From Acanthopleura granulata (taxonomy: Eukaryota; Mollusca; Polyplacophora; Chitonida; Chitonidae): DNA of 64,000 nucleotides. Shown in pieces: positions 23,501-36,900 of this stretch. The position numbers were made by a program, and so were the translations under genes. Positions within the stretch are counted from its first letter, which is position 1. Each line of letters opens with the position of its first letter. The DNA is taken from contig JABBOT010000001.1 of assembly GCA_016165875.1 (NCBI GenBank), positions 12,212,540 through 12,276,539 of the forward strand, read 5' to 3'. The notes beneath the pieces were generated by a model that searched no databases, was not told where the DNA came from, and saw only the letters and a list, made by a program, of their open reading frames with translations.

Positions 23501-26500
23501 TATATATATATCCCTAAATGACAGGATACTAATACATCATAAAGACAGCATACTTAAATGTATATGACTAAATTTTCACATATACGATGGAAGTCAGAAA
23601 TCGAAAGTTAAAATTAAACGATAGGATTCTTACAAAACAAAAGGACAGGATACTAATATCACTAAAAAGTAGGATACTCCTATTACTAAGACATATTCAT
23701 ACATGTACCACTAAAATAATGTCACATCAGGCCTGTCATCATTTGTCAATTCTGCACAGATGGCGATATCCATGATTTGACACCTGTGATGATAAACAGT
23801 ATATCCACCGAACGGAATGCCGCTAAAAAGTATTTCAAATCCTTCATGTGGATACACAAATATCAGTGGTGCTTATACTTCAAGTCACACAACTAACCCA
23901 TTACACAGAATTCCGCATCTATCCATAGAATATAAAGCATACATAATTCCAGTCGGGGGCCCCAAGGCCGCAGCATAATGCTCTGTCCATTGTACTGAGT
24001 TGAAACTGTCCAGCGCATAAATTACAGTTCTAAATGAATATTTCTTTCTGTCAAACATACTTAATAAGCCGTGTAATAACATTCTGTTACAGGACGGCTA
24101 TACATTCTCACCCCGTCCATTCATCCCCGGAGTGGGGAGATATTTATACAGCGGGAATATAAGGCTGTCGTCTGCTGAGATCGTGGGTAGGATAACACTA
24201 ACCATACCAAGTGTTCCTTGACGGGACTCAGGCCCCTTGTGTCAGCTTTTTATGAACATTCGGCTTCTTGTTCAAAACTTATCGGTTTCACGTCTCTATA
24301 AACAACGCGCTTGTTTTCAGTTTGATATTTGTTTTTACAAGCTTCAAATCTGCTTTTTTGTGAACTTTCCTTGAATGTAAGCGTCAGAACAAAGACAATA
24401 AATTGAGAGTAAACAAGTCAGACATTTGCCTGCACCATTTGTAGACCATGAAGTGGCATTCCAAAACGATAATCACAACTGGCATTTTCAAAATAACCTA
24501 CAGCACCTGTTCCCAATTAAAAGTAAAATAGAAATAGTAAATAAAGCTCGTAACATCATTTTTAAAAAATCTTTTGATCCCTTACAAATTGTACTAAAAC
24601 ACGATGTTTTATACCCATTAAAATTCATCTAAACATCGGAATTCACTGGTTTTTTTACATGATACAGAGCATTTTCTCATGATCAAAATTACCCTATATA
24701 GTTTGAATTGGAGAAGAATAGCAAAAAGTTCTTTGAACTAAATTTTTCTAATGCTTTAAACGATGCATGCTGCCAAACAGACAGCGCCATCGGTATCGGA
24801 GTTAAATCAGTGTTATCAAGCCAATCTATGAGGTGGACATAAAAATCCATTTATGCTCTCCTGGACGCTCAAACAAACTCAACCCAGACGACAGTGTTGT
24901 GTCTGACATAATCTGGTTAGGACGGGAGCAGTTATAGAACTGTTATTATGTCATGAGAAACGAGGGCAGAGCTGGAGTGATTGGCAGTCACCGCTTCTGG
25001 CTTGGCGTCTGACGTCAACTGTCACAAAGACGCTCTCGCCCTGCACTGATTACACGGCCGCCATAAACCCGTTATTTTGAGTACCGGTACACATACTACA
25101 CCTTATATATACTATGACACTCCTTGTACTTAAACGTTCCTGTTTGACTTTCTGAAAAAGCATCTGGGGAAACGTTCTGAGCTCAGCATAACGTGATGAA
25201 TGGAGCCAATTTAATTTAACAACCGTAGAGTGCACGTCTTGTGGAAGAAAGCTACACATTGTGGGATAGCTGGCCGTGTGGCCTCTTGTGTGACCTACTG
25301 TGCAAACCTTATCCTGGATGGGAAACTGGGTGTTCTTGATCGACCTCCAAACCATGAGATGTCCATTATTGTTATGTGTCAATGACTGCACAAAGGCGCT
25401 TTGATTTTTCCCTATGAAGCAGACGTGTCAAACCCAGTAAATGATTTCTGTCTTAATATGCACATACATGTATACGCCACGCCGACAATGGCGATGTTGA
25501 TGTCGCCGCATCCTGTCCATGTTCCCTGGTGTTCTATTCGATTATATTGAGCAATCCGTGCTTGCACCAAAGCCCTCATAATCAATACGGCCCATAAAAC
25601 CCACCATACAATCTAAACATTTGACTGCATTTAATTTGGTGGAAAAAGAAATCAGGAAGGTATGTCAAGATACAGTGTTTAACGGTCTTTTTACTCACCA
25701 AAACTTCAAGTTTGTGGGTCTTTACCTTCAAAGAAGGACACCAGGGCACAGAACATCACCAGGCAAACTCTTCTAAATTTTTTTGAACTTACATTAAACA
25801 TACAAATTTCCTGCTAAAATGAAATGTATTTAATATTGCTAAATTTTATCTAGTAATTTAGTAAAATTTAGTCAATTTATTTCCTGGTTTCACATGCGTT
25901 TTTTCGCACCCATAGCCATTTCAAGGCTTCGATTAAGTTTATATAGGGGCACAGATTAAAGCGTGCGAGGTGATGTATGCCACACAGCATAGAACTGCAG
26001 TGTTGAATCACCAGGTGATATATACCATAGGGTATAGAACTGTGGCCTAATTTGGTGTGGAATCACAAGGCGATATATGCCATACAGTACAGAACTTCAG
26101 CTTAATCTGCTGTATGGAAATGTGACCTAACCGGATGTGGAATCACAAGGGAAGGTATATCACTATGGATCAAACTGTAGCTTAACCTGGTGTGGAATTA
26201 TAAGGCGATGTATACTTTTGGTGTGAAATCATAAGGGCATGCATACCATAAAGTATACAGAACTGTATCCTAATCAGGTGTGGAATCGTAAGGGGTGTAC
26301 ACTATAAAGCATAGAACTATGGCCTAATCTTGCCTGTAACCTCAAGACATGAAGAGAATGATGGAACACGTTCAAGGACATCACTTGTGTCGCTGTTAAG
26401 CTGACTAACAAGCAAATTTGTGATGATATTTGACAGAGCCCGTCTGTGTTAACCATTCGCTCAGGAAATACAACCAGAAAGCTAATTTTTGGACTGCTCA

Positions 26501-29500
26501 GGTTTCATAACTCGCCCAATAAATCTGTGTGACGTGTGTGACTAGAGCAATAACAGTGCGATAGCTCTGTGGGGAGCCGCTCTGCCCAAGCCCGGGAAAG
26601 GGGACGGCGGGATGATTCCCCTGCCCCCTAACGGATCTCACGTCACCATATGCGTTTGATGGATTTCTAAATATATCTGGTATTCCTCTTAAATTAAACG
26701 AAATGCCCTTAATGTGTTATTACATCCGCCAAACAATGCTATTTAAATCTTTCCGCCTCAGTATTGTGTAATTTATGATGTTTGGAGAAGGTTACTCCGC
26801 GGGAACCGTAGACCAACATTTCTCCCTTTGCCCCGTGGGTGAGACTTTCACACCAAGTCGTCAGTTTTTACGAATAAACGGCCTTATCCAAATACCGTCC
26901 CCAAGGTCTGTTTAGATTGTTTGGCCTCAGCGTCGGAGCATTGAGCTTTATGAACGTGGATAACATAACGAGCAGGATTTATAGACGCATGGATCTGATA
27001 TATGAACGTTTAATTTCCGATAAACTTATGTACTGCTTATTTACCTGCACAACACGATGAGAATAGCGTTCATATAGCGTTTCAAATAAACAATCGTAAA
27101 ATTACATCTCTGACTAGCTGCAGTTCTGTGCACCCGGCCCCATGACGGGTTTTTTTTGGGGGGGGGGGGGGTTGTGGACACTTGTTGACATCATGTAAGA
27201 AGCACTATACGTGTTCTGCAAGGACCTGAAAAGAAGTAATGATGTTCATTTCCTACACATTTTAACTGAGAAAGTCTGAAGTCCATGAAGACTAAACTTC
27301 TTGCCACTTTATACACATTAAACCTACTTAACGTCAGTAGCAATTTCGTAATGCATTAATATTGCCGATACCCTAGAAAACATGATGATTTTATCCCCCT
27401 CTATTATAGCGATTACGATACTGATGTAGGTGGCTAGACAGAAAGGGGGTGTCATGGACTTTACACGAGAATGTTGTCGACATGAAAATGACATAAACAT
27501 TTATATATTATATAAGTTATATGTATTCGTTAACGTCGTGAGGATGTATGCCTTGAACTGGCCCAGGCTCTGAGTACAATTATATGTTGTTATGGGTGAA
27601 AGAGTGGTATAAAGCATTGTGGCAAAAATGTATGCACATCCATATAGCTTTGTGTACCAGCTGTACACAAGTTGTGTAATTTGTGTACCACGCCTGCAAA
27701 GAAATGCATATCTTTGTGTACCACTGCAACATATGTCATGTTGTAGGTGTGCAAATTTGCAACAGTCATTCTTAGAGAGTATGTGAACAATAAGTTCCAA
27801 GGAAACCACTAGCCGATCCTGTACAAAACAGAGGGACTAAACTTCCGACAAAATCTCATGGTTGTTCGATAACCAGCTGTAATAAGGCTGGAACATGGAA
27901 ATAACAAATTTGTCTGTTTCTGAGGTCGTTAATTCCATCTGACCTATGCACGATCTTGAGATATTCTAAAACTCGTCAACCCATTTTTATTCAGCATGCA
28001 TTTAGCTATTTCAGCTGATCGAGTTTCTAGCTAGTGCTAATGCTCCAACTATCTTACCATGGGGTATTTATTTACATTGCATAGCTTTGGTGACAGCAAA
28101 ATGACCTTCTTATCTCAGTTTATACATGATAACATCTTAAAAGCAATGATTTTGCAATACGTCATAAATTATAGGCGTTACTCGTTTTCAAGGAGCCGAC
28201 GCGTGTGCCTTTTACAGGAAATTACGCATTAATATTAGTCGGCGCTTCCGACAAGTAAAGTGGCTGTTGTGGAGAAGAGTTTACACGAGCTACCCAGACA
28301 ACAGACCTCTTTTGTGGCCCGGTGATAGGCTGCCTCGAACTTGCCGGCTGTCAGTTGGAATGGCGCCGTGTCTCCGGGCTGCAGCTGCAAGATCAGATAA
28401 AATTGCTAGACAGAGTGAGAGAGAAAGAAGACGATTCACTGTATACTCATCCAGCTACATACATAGAAGAGACGATCCGCTACACACTTATCCGCAAATC
28501 TCGTCAATGTAATAGGATTTCCTTGTCGACTGGCATAAAACTTTAGTTTCTGCTAGCCATAATTATCTGAATTATCTGTCTATTCTAACCCATGCAGGAT
28601 ATTAGCATTACTTACTTAACGCGTGACTTGCGCGGAAGTCGGACATCTGTGACCAACATTTTATACTGGAGTTACTGTAGAATACTTCATTTATGCGACG
28701 GCGGCCAGCATTATGGTGGGAGGGAACCAAACAGAGGCCGGGGGAACCAACGACCATCCCCAGGTTACTGACAGACCTTCTCACGTACGGCGGGAAGCTA
28801 GCATGAACTGGACTTGAACTCACAGGGACCGCATTGGTGGGAGGCCTCTGGGTCTTTACGCTGCGCTAGCGCGCTAACCAACTGAACCACAGAGGCCCCA
28901 CAGTTTATTAAACATCTCTCACCTAGAATTAGTCAAAACATTGTAATCGCATTTAAACAACCAATAACATGAAAAAATGCAAACACACGGGATACCGGGA
29001 TATACGTCGATACGTCCACCAGAAGGATTCTGGTTTATACAGGTAAACTACACAAAGGACAAAAGCTTGGAGAGTAGAACCAGAGCCAGAGTCTCTGTAA
29101 TCCTGACCTGACTGGTCAGAGGCACTTTGTATATCTGGATTCCGCCTCTTTCTCCCAGATTGTTGCTGATCCGGGGGTAAAAGGGCACAGGGCTGAGGAA
29201 GTAATCTGAAAAAAAAACAACAACAATAAAAACGATATGTTTTGAATAATGTGTGTATAATGAAACAATGGAATTTCCAACAAAATTACTGAATTTGCAA
29301 GAAAGCTCTGCATGCATGTGTTGTATGTGATTTTGAATTGGCCTTCATCCTATAAGATGGCAACAGTTGATCTTATATATGCTGTCATCCCGAGGCCAGG
29401 TCCTATATATTCACAGTACTTAACAAGATCGCCACGATGGATACATGAACAGTTGCAATCAAGCGCAACTGAGATGCATAATTTGATTAAGGACAGCTTT

Positions 29501-32500
29501 TGAACTAGCATGGCACATATAGTTTTAATTCTTCCGCCTGTTAGCATTTTTCCCGCCATCTTTACATGAATCTTTCCTAATTTCTTTATCTGCTTTCTCC
29601 TTTACTTTGGACGTTTGTGATGAACGTTGTTTTCGAAGCTGGTCTTGCGATTTTTGACCCACAACGTCCACTATGACTGACTGCTGATATGCGAGCTAGT
29701 GCAGTTAGATGCGACGAGAAAGTTTTGTCCACCAGAATGGCTTCTGTTGATCTTTTATAGCCCTTCATCTTGTAGAATGACTAGATATGGTCTATGCCCT
29801 TACCCGGATTTATTCACGTTTCGCACACTTTCGCAACTTTCTCACTGTATACCGTTTCGCCGACTCCCCAATTCTGGCATCCCTTTGACTCTAGCAGATT
29901 TAGCAGACATTACCATATGTTCAGAGTATTGTTGTCTTGTATCACTTTCACAGTTTTATCCTTCGTATCAAACATCTAATAAGTATTAAGACAGAAATGA
30001 GCTCTCTATATGCAAAACGTTTAAAATTTTATGATGATATGTATTCACAGAATGCTGTTCACTTGGACATGAATATAAAACGAAAGCTTGCTCACGCACA
30101 ATCAGCAGAGTAATTACCCAAAAGCCTCCCACCAATGCGGTCGCTGTGAGTTCAAGGCCAACTCATGCTGGTTTCCTCTTCTGCCCTACGTGGGAAAGTC
30201 TGTGAGCAACCTGTGGATGGTCGTGGGTTTCCCCAGGGCTCTGCCCGGTATCCTCCCACAATAATGCTGGCTGCCGTCGTATAAGTGAAATATTCTTGAG
30301 TACGGAGTAAAACATCTTTCAAATAAATCAAACTGAGGTGATTATGATACCTTGGGATTGACAAAGTAGATCGTTGGGGAAGGGTAGACACACCACAGGT
30401 GGTTTTGTGTCATTGATATATTAGACGCTGGGTCCATAATGCAATATGTCTGGCGTTTTTTCTGGACATTCCATGTTCGACCAGAGCCTATCGATATGGT
30501 TAGTTCTAATAGGTGGGAAGGTCCGCCAGCAACCTGCGGATGGTCGTGGGTTTCCCACGAGCTTTGCCCAGTTTCCGACCACCATAATACTGGCCGCCGT
30601 CGTATAAGTGAAATATTCTGAGTACGGATTAAAACACCAATCAAATAAATAAATTAATATATCAAGCACATTCAGTCATCCGTCAAACGTCTTCCAAGAT
30701 TTCCACAGCAACACAAGTAAATGTCGAATTCATCCCAGACGAAGATAGGCGGTTTTAGTCGTCTGCTTAATGGGGACAAATTTTATGTCATCAGAGACAA
30801 GCATGAATGGGCGGAATGACGTTGTACTGTAGCCGAATGACCAATGACATTCTGTTTAACGTAAAACTGAGCACACTGATCAATGACATTGTGGCTATTG
30901 AAATATTCAGCACACTGATCAATGACATTATGACTAACGTAACACTGTGCACACTGATAAATGACATTCTGGCTAACGTAACACTGAACACGCTGATCAG
31001 TGACATTATGTCTAACGCAGCACTGTGCACACTGTTCAATGACATTCTGGGTAACGTAACACTGAACACGCTGATCATGGACATCCTACTGAAATACTGA
31101 GCACACTGATAAACTTATGTCTAACGTCACCCTGACCATGTTGATCAATGATATTATGCCTAACGTAACACTGTCCACACTGATCAATGACATTCTGGCT
31201 AACGTTACACCGTGCACACTGATCAATGACATTATGTCTAACGTAACAATGTGCACACTAATCAATGACGTTCTGGCTAAACTAACCCCGAACACGCTGA
31301 TTACTGACATTCTGGCTATTGAAATATTGAGCACACTGATAAATGACATTATGTACAACGTCACACTGAGGACAATGACCAACGGCATTCTTGCTAACGT
31401 CACACTGAGTACACTGACCAATGACATTCTGGTTAATATCACAACGAGCACACTGACCGATGACATTCTGCCTAACGTAACACTGAGCACAATGACCAAT
31501 GACATTCAGGCTAAAGTCACACTGAGCACAATGACCAATGACATTCTGAAGATTGCCGATAACCGTCCCCATGTATATGTATGCATAAACAAGCTGTGTT
31601 TCCTATGAGGTGAATTTCTGTCACAGATGAGGAGTTATGCTGCAGTACACACCAAGGCATCTGTAAACTGATATATATTTTTAAAATCGATAGTGAATGC
31701 ATTACACTAAGATTGCAAATCGCCCATCACCACGCTAATCGGGCTATAGTGTTGATTTTTCAGATATATTCCATTAACATTTCCCTAGCTTCAATCTTTG
31801 ATTCCAAACAAAAGGAGTTGGCGAAATGGATCTCCGTGCAGTAAAGAAATCCTCTTTGATGTTGTATACAATGTGCGCCTTCCGATCCGGCAGAGTGGTT
31901 GGCGATGCTCAGATGATAGGTGTAACTCCATCGAACAGAGTTAGCCCACCCGAACTCGTCTGTGTATGGGTCAACTGTGTACGTGCTACTCAAGTCAGTC
32001 ATCACTCATTCCCTGACAAGGTTTGGAACTTTCGTAACCCAGACAACATCTGTCTGATATAACACACTGATAACTTGCGGAGTAAGAAGCTATTTAATAC
32101 TGTTCTAGTTAAGGAGATTTTCGGTTGACGTCTGAGTGATTCTTACTTTCCAAAATCCAGAGGTATTTCCGGATTTCTTTCAGTTCGATGTTTTTTTTTA
32201 CAGCTCCTTCACCAGTTTCTGGCGAAGAAAATGCTAGACGCCTTTAATTATCATGTCACTCATGTTTGAGACAAATTGAAAAACAGCAGTCCCAGAGCAA
32301 TTTGTTTTAACTTTCCTCAAATGTGGAATATCTTATACACTAAACCAAACAACACGTCATTTATAGATGGCTTCACTAAGTGACTGGTGTTTGGTCTCAT
32401 GTATTTCCTGCTGCATAGACACTGTCGTTGAAGAAGCACAACGAAACGATTCAACCAGTCAACTCTAAATTTTTGCAATTTTGTGCCTAACTTGGAAAGG

Positions 32501-33881
32501 GCTTTTTACAACTATCTGTCTAGACATACCTAAACATTTAGTGACCAATCAAGAGAAGGGGCAGATAAAACTGAACATGTAACAACAACTCTGTGTATGA
32601 CAAAGGGGATCACTGTACCTATGCTTTAACCATGTGAACTACATCACTGATTACTGTGTTGGTGTGGTTGCCAAGGCGTTGTAGTTGTAAATTTAGATAC
32701 ACAACTATACATTATAATAACCACATCGGGGTAATAAGAACTGTTCTGTAGTACAAGGCGATACTATAACGTTGTGAAATGGCCGGAATAATCGTTCAAA
32801 TGGCGACGTTAAACTCAGCATAAACGACGAGACCAGGTATAGGTACCATTCAAAGCACCAAACAAAAATGGCCTCAAAACTAATTTGATTTTTGTTTTTG
32901 TTCTATAAAACACATTTGAAATGGGGTTGTCATTTCTAACCTAAGTCGTAGAGCGTCACGTTACTCTTTTCATAAGAATTTCCTTTATTTGCTTATTTGA
33001 AAATAGGTATTGAAAAAATGACTACTTTTGTGTCATTTCTATTTATGGACGCCTTTCATTTGAGGCTGACGCTTTTTTTTTTTCTTTTCTTTTTTTTTTT
33101 TTTAACTTTATGTACATTTTAAATGGAAAGTATTAAAATAAACATTCACCATGCTACGCAGTGAACCTATATAACACGACAACATCAGAGCCTACCATTT
33201 GCTGCACGGTTGTCGGCACCTCTCCCCTCAACCCCATTAACTTATGACCTTCTCCATAGCGAGAAATGTATATAAGTGGCAATCAGAATTTGTCTGTAAT
33301 TACTGTGTAAGTTTGTACACGCATAAAAACCAGACTGGCAAATACGACTCGTTCCCACACCATAGGCGGTAGTATAAAACTTACCAGACACACTTTGAGT
33401 TACTCCACTATACAAAATGATAACCATAAAAAAACTTATCGCAGCACTGTTGAAATGCACAAATGTGATAAAAATTCCACAAGATGATTTGACTCTGGTT
33501 AGCCATGACATCAACCAGCCGCTGACCTAATCATGGAAGGGAAGCGCTTATACTGAGATAACACCTAGCCAAATTAGCTGTCAGTCATGTCAGTAACTTT
33601 ATCACTTGAGATCCGCCTCTGTCTGCCACTCCCCGTATCTCTGTCGGACTATTCGTTTACGCCATCAAAATTCCTTTCAAAGGAAAATGTAACAAATTCA
33701 AATACTGACAGTCGTGTTAAGAGCATTCAATCCAAGACATATGAATTATAAATTATTTATGTTATGCATTTGCAAAATAAATTTGAAGTTTAACATCCAG
33801 TCAAGGAACGTCAAATATTGGTAGTTCCATTACTACTTATCTCATGCATTTTCCATTTGACTCACTGATTAAGTGATCAAC

Positions 33882-33922
<41 letters not shown>

Positions 33923-36900
33923 ACAGCGTGACACTCCATCAGCAGAATATCAGCCATACAGCAGCGATTTACCATTTAACGTTTACTGCCCAATAGGGCG
34001 GTGTGCATGTATCAGTGGTTGCGCCACCGGTAAGTCGCCAATATGAGCTTAATGCTTTCAATGTGTGAAGAGATTTAACCACGGAATGGTATACACAGAT
34101 AAAGATACATATCTTGTCAGGGATAAGATAGTTTATTTGCTGGATGTTTATAAGTCAAAATGAAGTACATATGGTATTCGCGATTTTCAGATATATAACA
34201 CGTCCTAAGACATACATATAACTCACATTCAAACAGTATTTGGTGCTCCGTCGATCATCGAAGGCCTTGTGGTTGGCATCTTCATTTTATCAAGTCAGAC
34301 ACTTTACCTTCACGTCTTCTGGAGTCATAAACGCCTAGCGATACACGGAGCGTCTGGTTTGATATAATGAAGATGAGCTGTTGATTGCACATTTACCGTA
34401 ATCTAAGTAAGTCAGCTGTATATATCGTGATCTCACAAAATTCGTTGTTTGAATAACGAATAATGTGCTGGCATTACTAGATTTATTACCATGTTTATTT
34501 TTCGCTCTTCAAATAACGATTTTGACGCTATAGTTTAACATTTCGTCAAAATAAAAAATATCAAGCTAACACCAAGTAGGCTACGATATTCAGCTGTAAA
34601 ACGACCTGCTGAGAAACCTTATATAACGGGAAAACGAGAAACGAATCTGGCGATCACTTAAGCCCAAGGGCCTAATTCACAAGGTCATTTAGGGCTTAAA
34701 TTTCAAATTTTTTATGTTTTGTACCAAACAAAATATCTGAAACTGTATGCCCAAACTTTTGCTGCAATTGCACTAGCACTGCACAGGATCCGCAGTCAAA
34801 ATTTCATCCATCTGGTGCATATATATATGTAAGAGTTTAACCTGGATTACAGTGAAAAGCTAAAGTCAAAAATCGTCCTGTTGCAATCGTCCCTTTGGGG
34901 GTTTTGAGCAACAGTAGCTGGTGTGTGTTTGTGTCGGATACTGAAAAACCTCTGCCTCCCCTCCAAGATGTCAGCGGAGCTTTTTATTCAGCTATGTGTG
35001 AGCACTATCAATGAGATTGACATCTTAACACTAACAACTTTCGCCTTCTCCTTAAATATTGAAGCTAGACCTCCCTATCAGCATGCGTATCTAAACAAAA
35101 ATAAAGTCTTATTTAAAACTCTAGCGTAATCTAACACTAACAGTAACGTTAGTTGCCTTATCTCCAATCAGCAGAGTGATGCTCTTTCCATCTTTTCACA
35201 CTGATCTCCACGTTCGTTGCTTTCGGAAACCTATTAGCAATCGTAAAACTATAACTATCAACAGAGATTCTGTAATCGATGGAGTTTCAAAACAGCACAT
35301 TTATGACGTAACACTGGCTAACTACAGAGGCAAAAAAAATTACAGGATGTCTACCTAACTTGAAACATTATGTGACTGTCTCAGTAAGCTCATCTGTTCT
35401 GCTAAAATGATTACTTAAAGCGGCGCCTTCATTCGGCTACAGTATTCGTCAATAGCCCATTGGCCCATGTATCGGGTTGTGCGCTTGCATGGCGTTTGCC
35501 GGGTTGTGCGCTTGCATGGCTTTTGCCGGGTTATAATATTCCTACCCATCCTCCCATATGCAGCTTTTCTTAAAAGAAACCAACAATCCGTATACAATCA
35601 ATCTGTCAGTGGTAGACAAGAAACGAACAACCACGTAATGAGTCAGGGTGGCTTTCTAATCATTCCACAGAAATAAAATAGCCTCTTACCGTCCTGGTCG
35701 CCCAGAGCAAACCCCAGCATGTCCAGGATTCCCCCACATCCACAGGCCGTAATGATCTGAAGACGAAATAACTCCACATCTGCATAATATGTTTTTCACT
35801 GCATGCTCTTCTTTTCGTGACTTGTTGGATACACACTATACAAAGTATGATACCTTTAGACCACCTAACACATGAGTAGGCGTGAGAATGCAAGAAGGCA
35901 GAGGATCTGGCTCCTCAGCAAACACTCAGACCGCGAGGAGAACATGGTCATTTGGATATCGTCTCGGTGTGGGAACCTGTCTGGCATCTGTCAAGGTACA
36001 GGACAATGCACTTCACTTCACTTTTTCTGACACCTTTAATATCTAACTACCATGCTGAAAGTTCAAGCTATACACTTTCGTAGGTGCATTATCATTTCAT
36101 TGTGCTCACCACATGTGCTCACATATTCTTTAAATAGACCTAAAATCGCTGAATGTTTACATTCGTCGCTGCAATAAAAATGTATTTCTCGTATCCATTG
36201 TCATCTTTTTTCTGTTTCTATCTCTGCAATATTGGTGAAATATTCCCGATGTGGAGTTACACAATAATCATTCATTTATTTAAGTAATATGAAAAGTCTT
36301 CATTTTCAACTTGAGGTTATGCATATATATGCAGTGCGTGGGCTGATTTTTAACTACGTATCCATAGTCGACAGAAACGGCTAATTCTGTTCTCTAAACT
36401 TTATTGTAAGACGACATCTTAACACTGTCCAGGTAAAAACCGTTTATTAAATAGCAACGCGAACTGAAATCTGAATAATCAGTATGATGAGTAAAACATT
36501 GACTTACATTCTCTGCATAAAGGGGCTTGCTTGGATGAAACTTTTCTTCTATGAATATCTTCAAGGCTGTTCTGAAGCTGTGGACATGAAGTGTCAAAAC
36601 AAGCGATATATATATTTTGTAGGTTAAGTTGAATTTCCAGCTGGTATAAGCAATCTATCGAAAAACAGAATAAAACCTCTCCGAGACAAGAAAATCGTAT
36701 CTTCAGCATTCATCATTTACTTATTTCATGTAAATTCCTTATATGACGTTGGTATCCATTAAAGTGGAACTAATAACGAACAGTGCATTTTGTTAAAGTA
36801 TTTAATTAAACATTTATCATTTATCTGTGCAGAGTTTTTCAGGGGAAAATATGGTTAACATTACCCTAAGCGTATTTACAGTTGATGAAATATCAGCAAA

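Noticed and set aside
28267..28546. + strand ORFs with plausible peptides (for example LQDQIKLLDRVREKED)
   Set aside because: The opposite strand encodes ACCS-like exon 9 with clear homology and good splice sites; these frames are antisense.
30791..31608. Five overlapping ORFs on both strands
   Set aside because: Repeat length of 39 bp keeps frames open; treated as a minisatellite and noted only as a finding.
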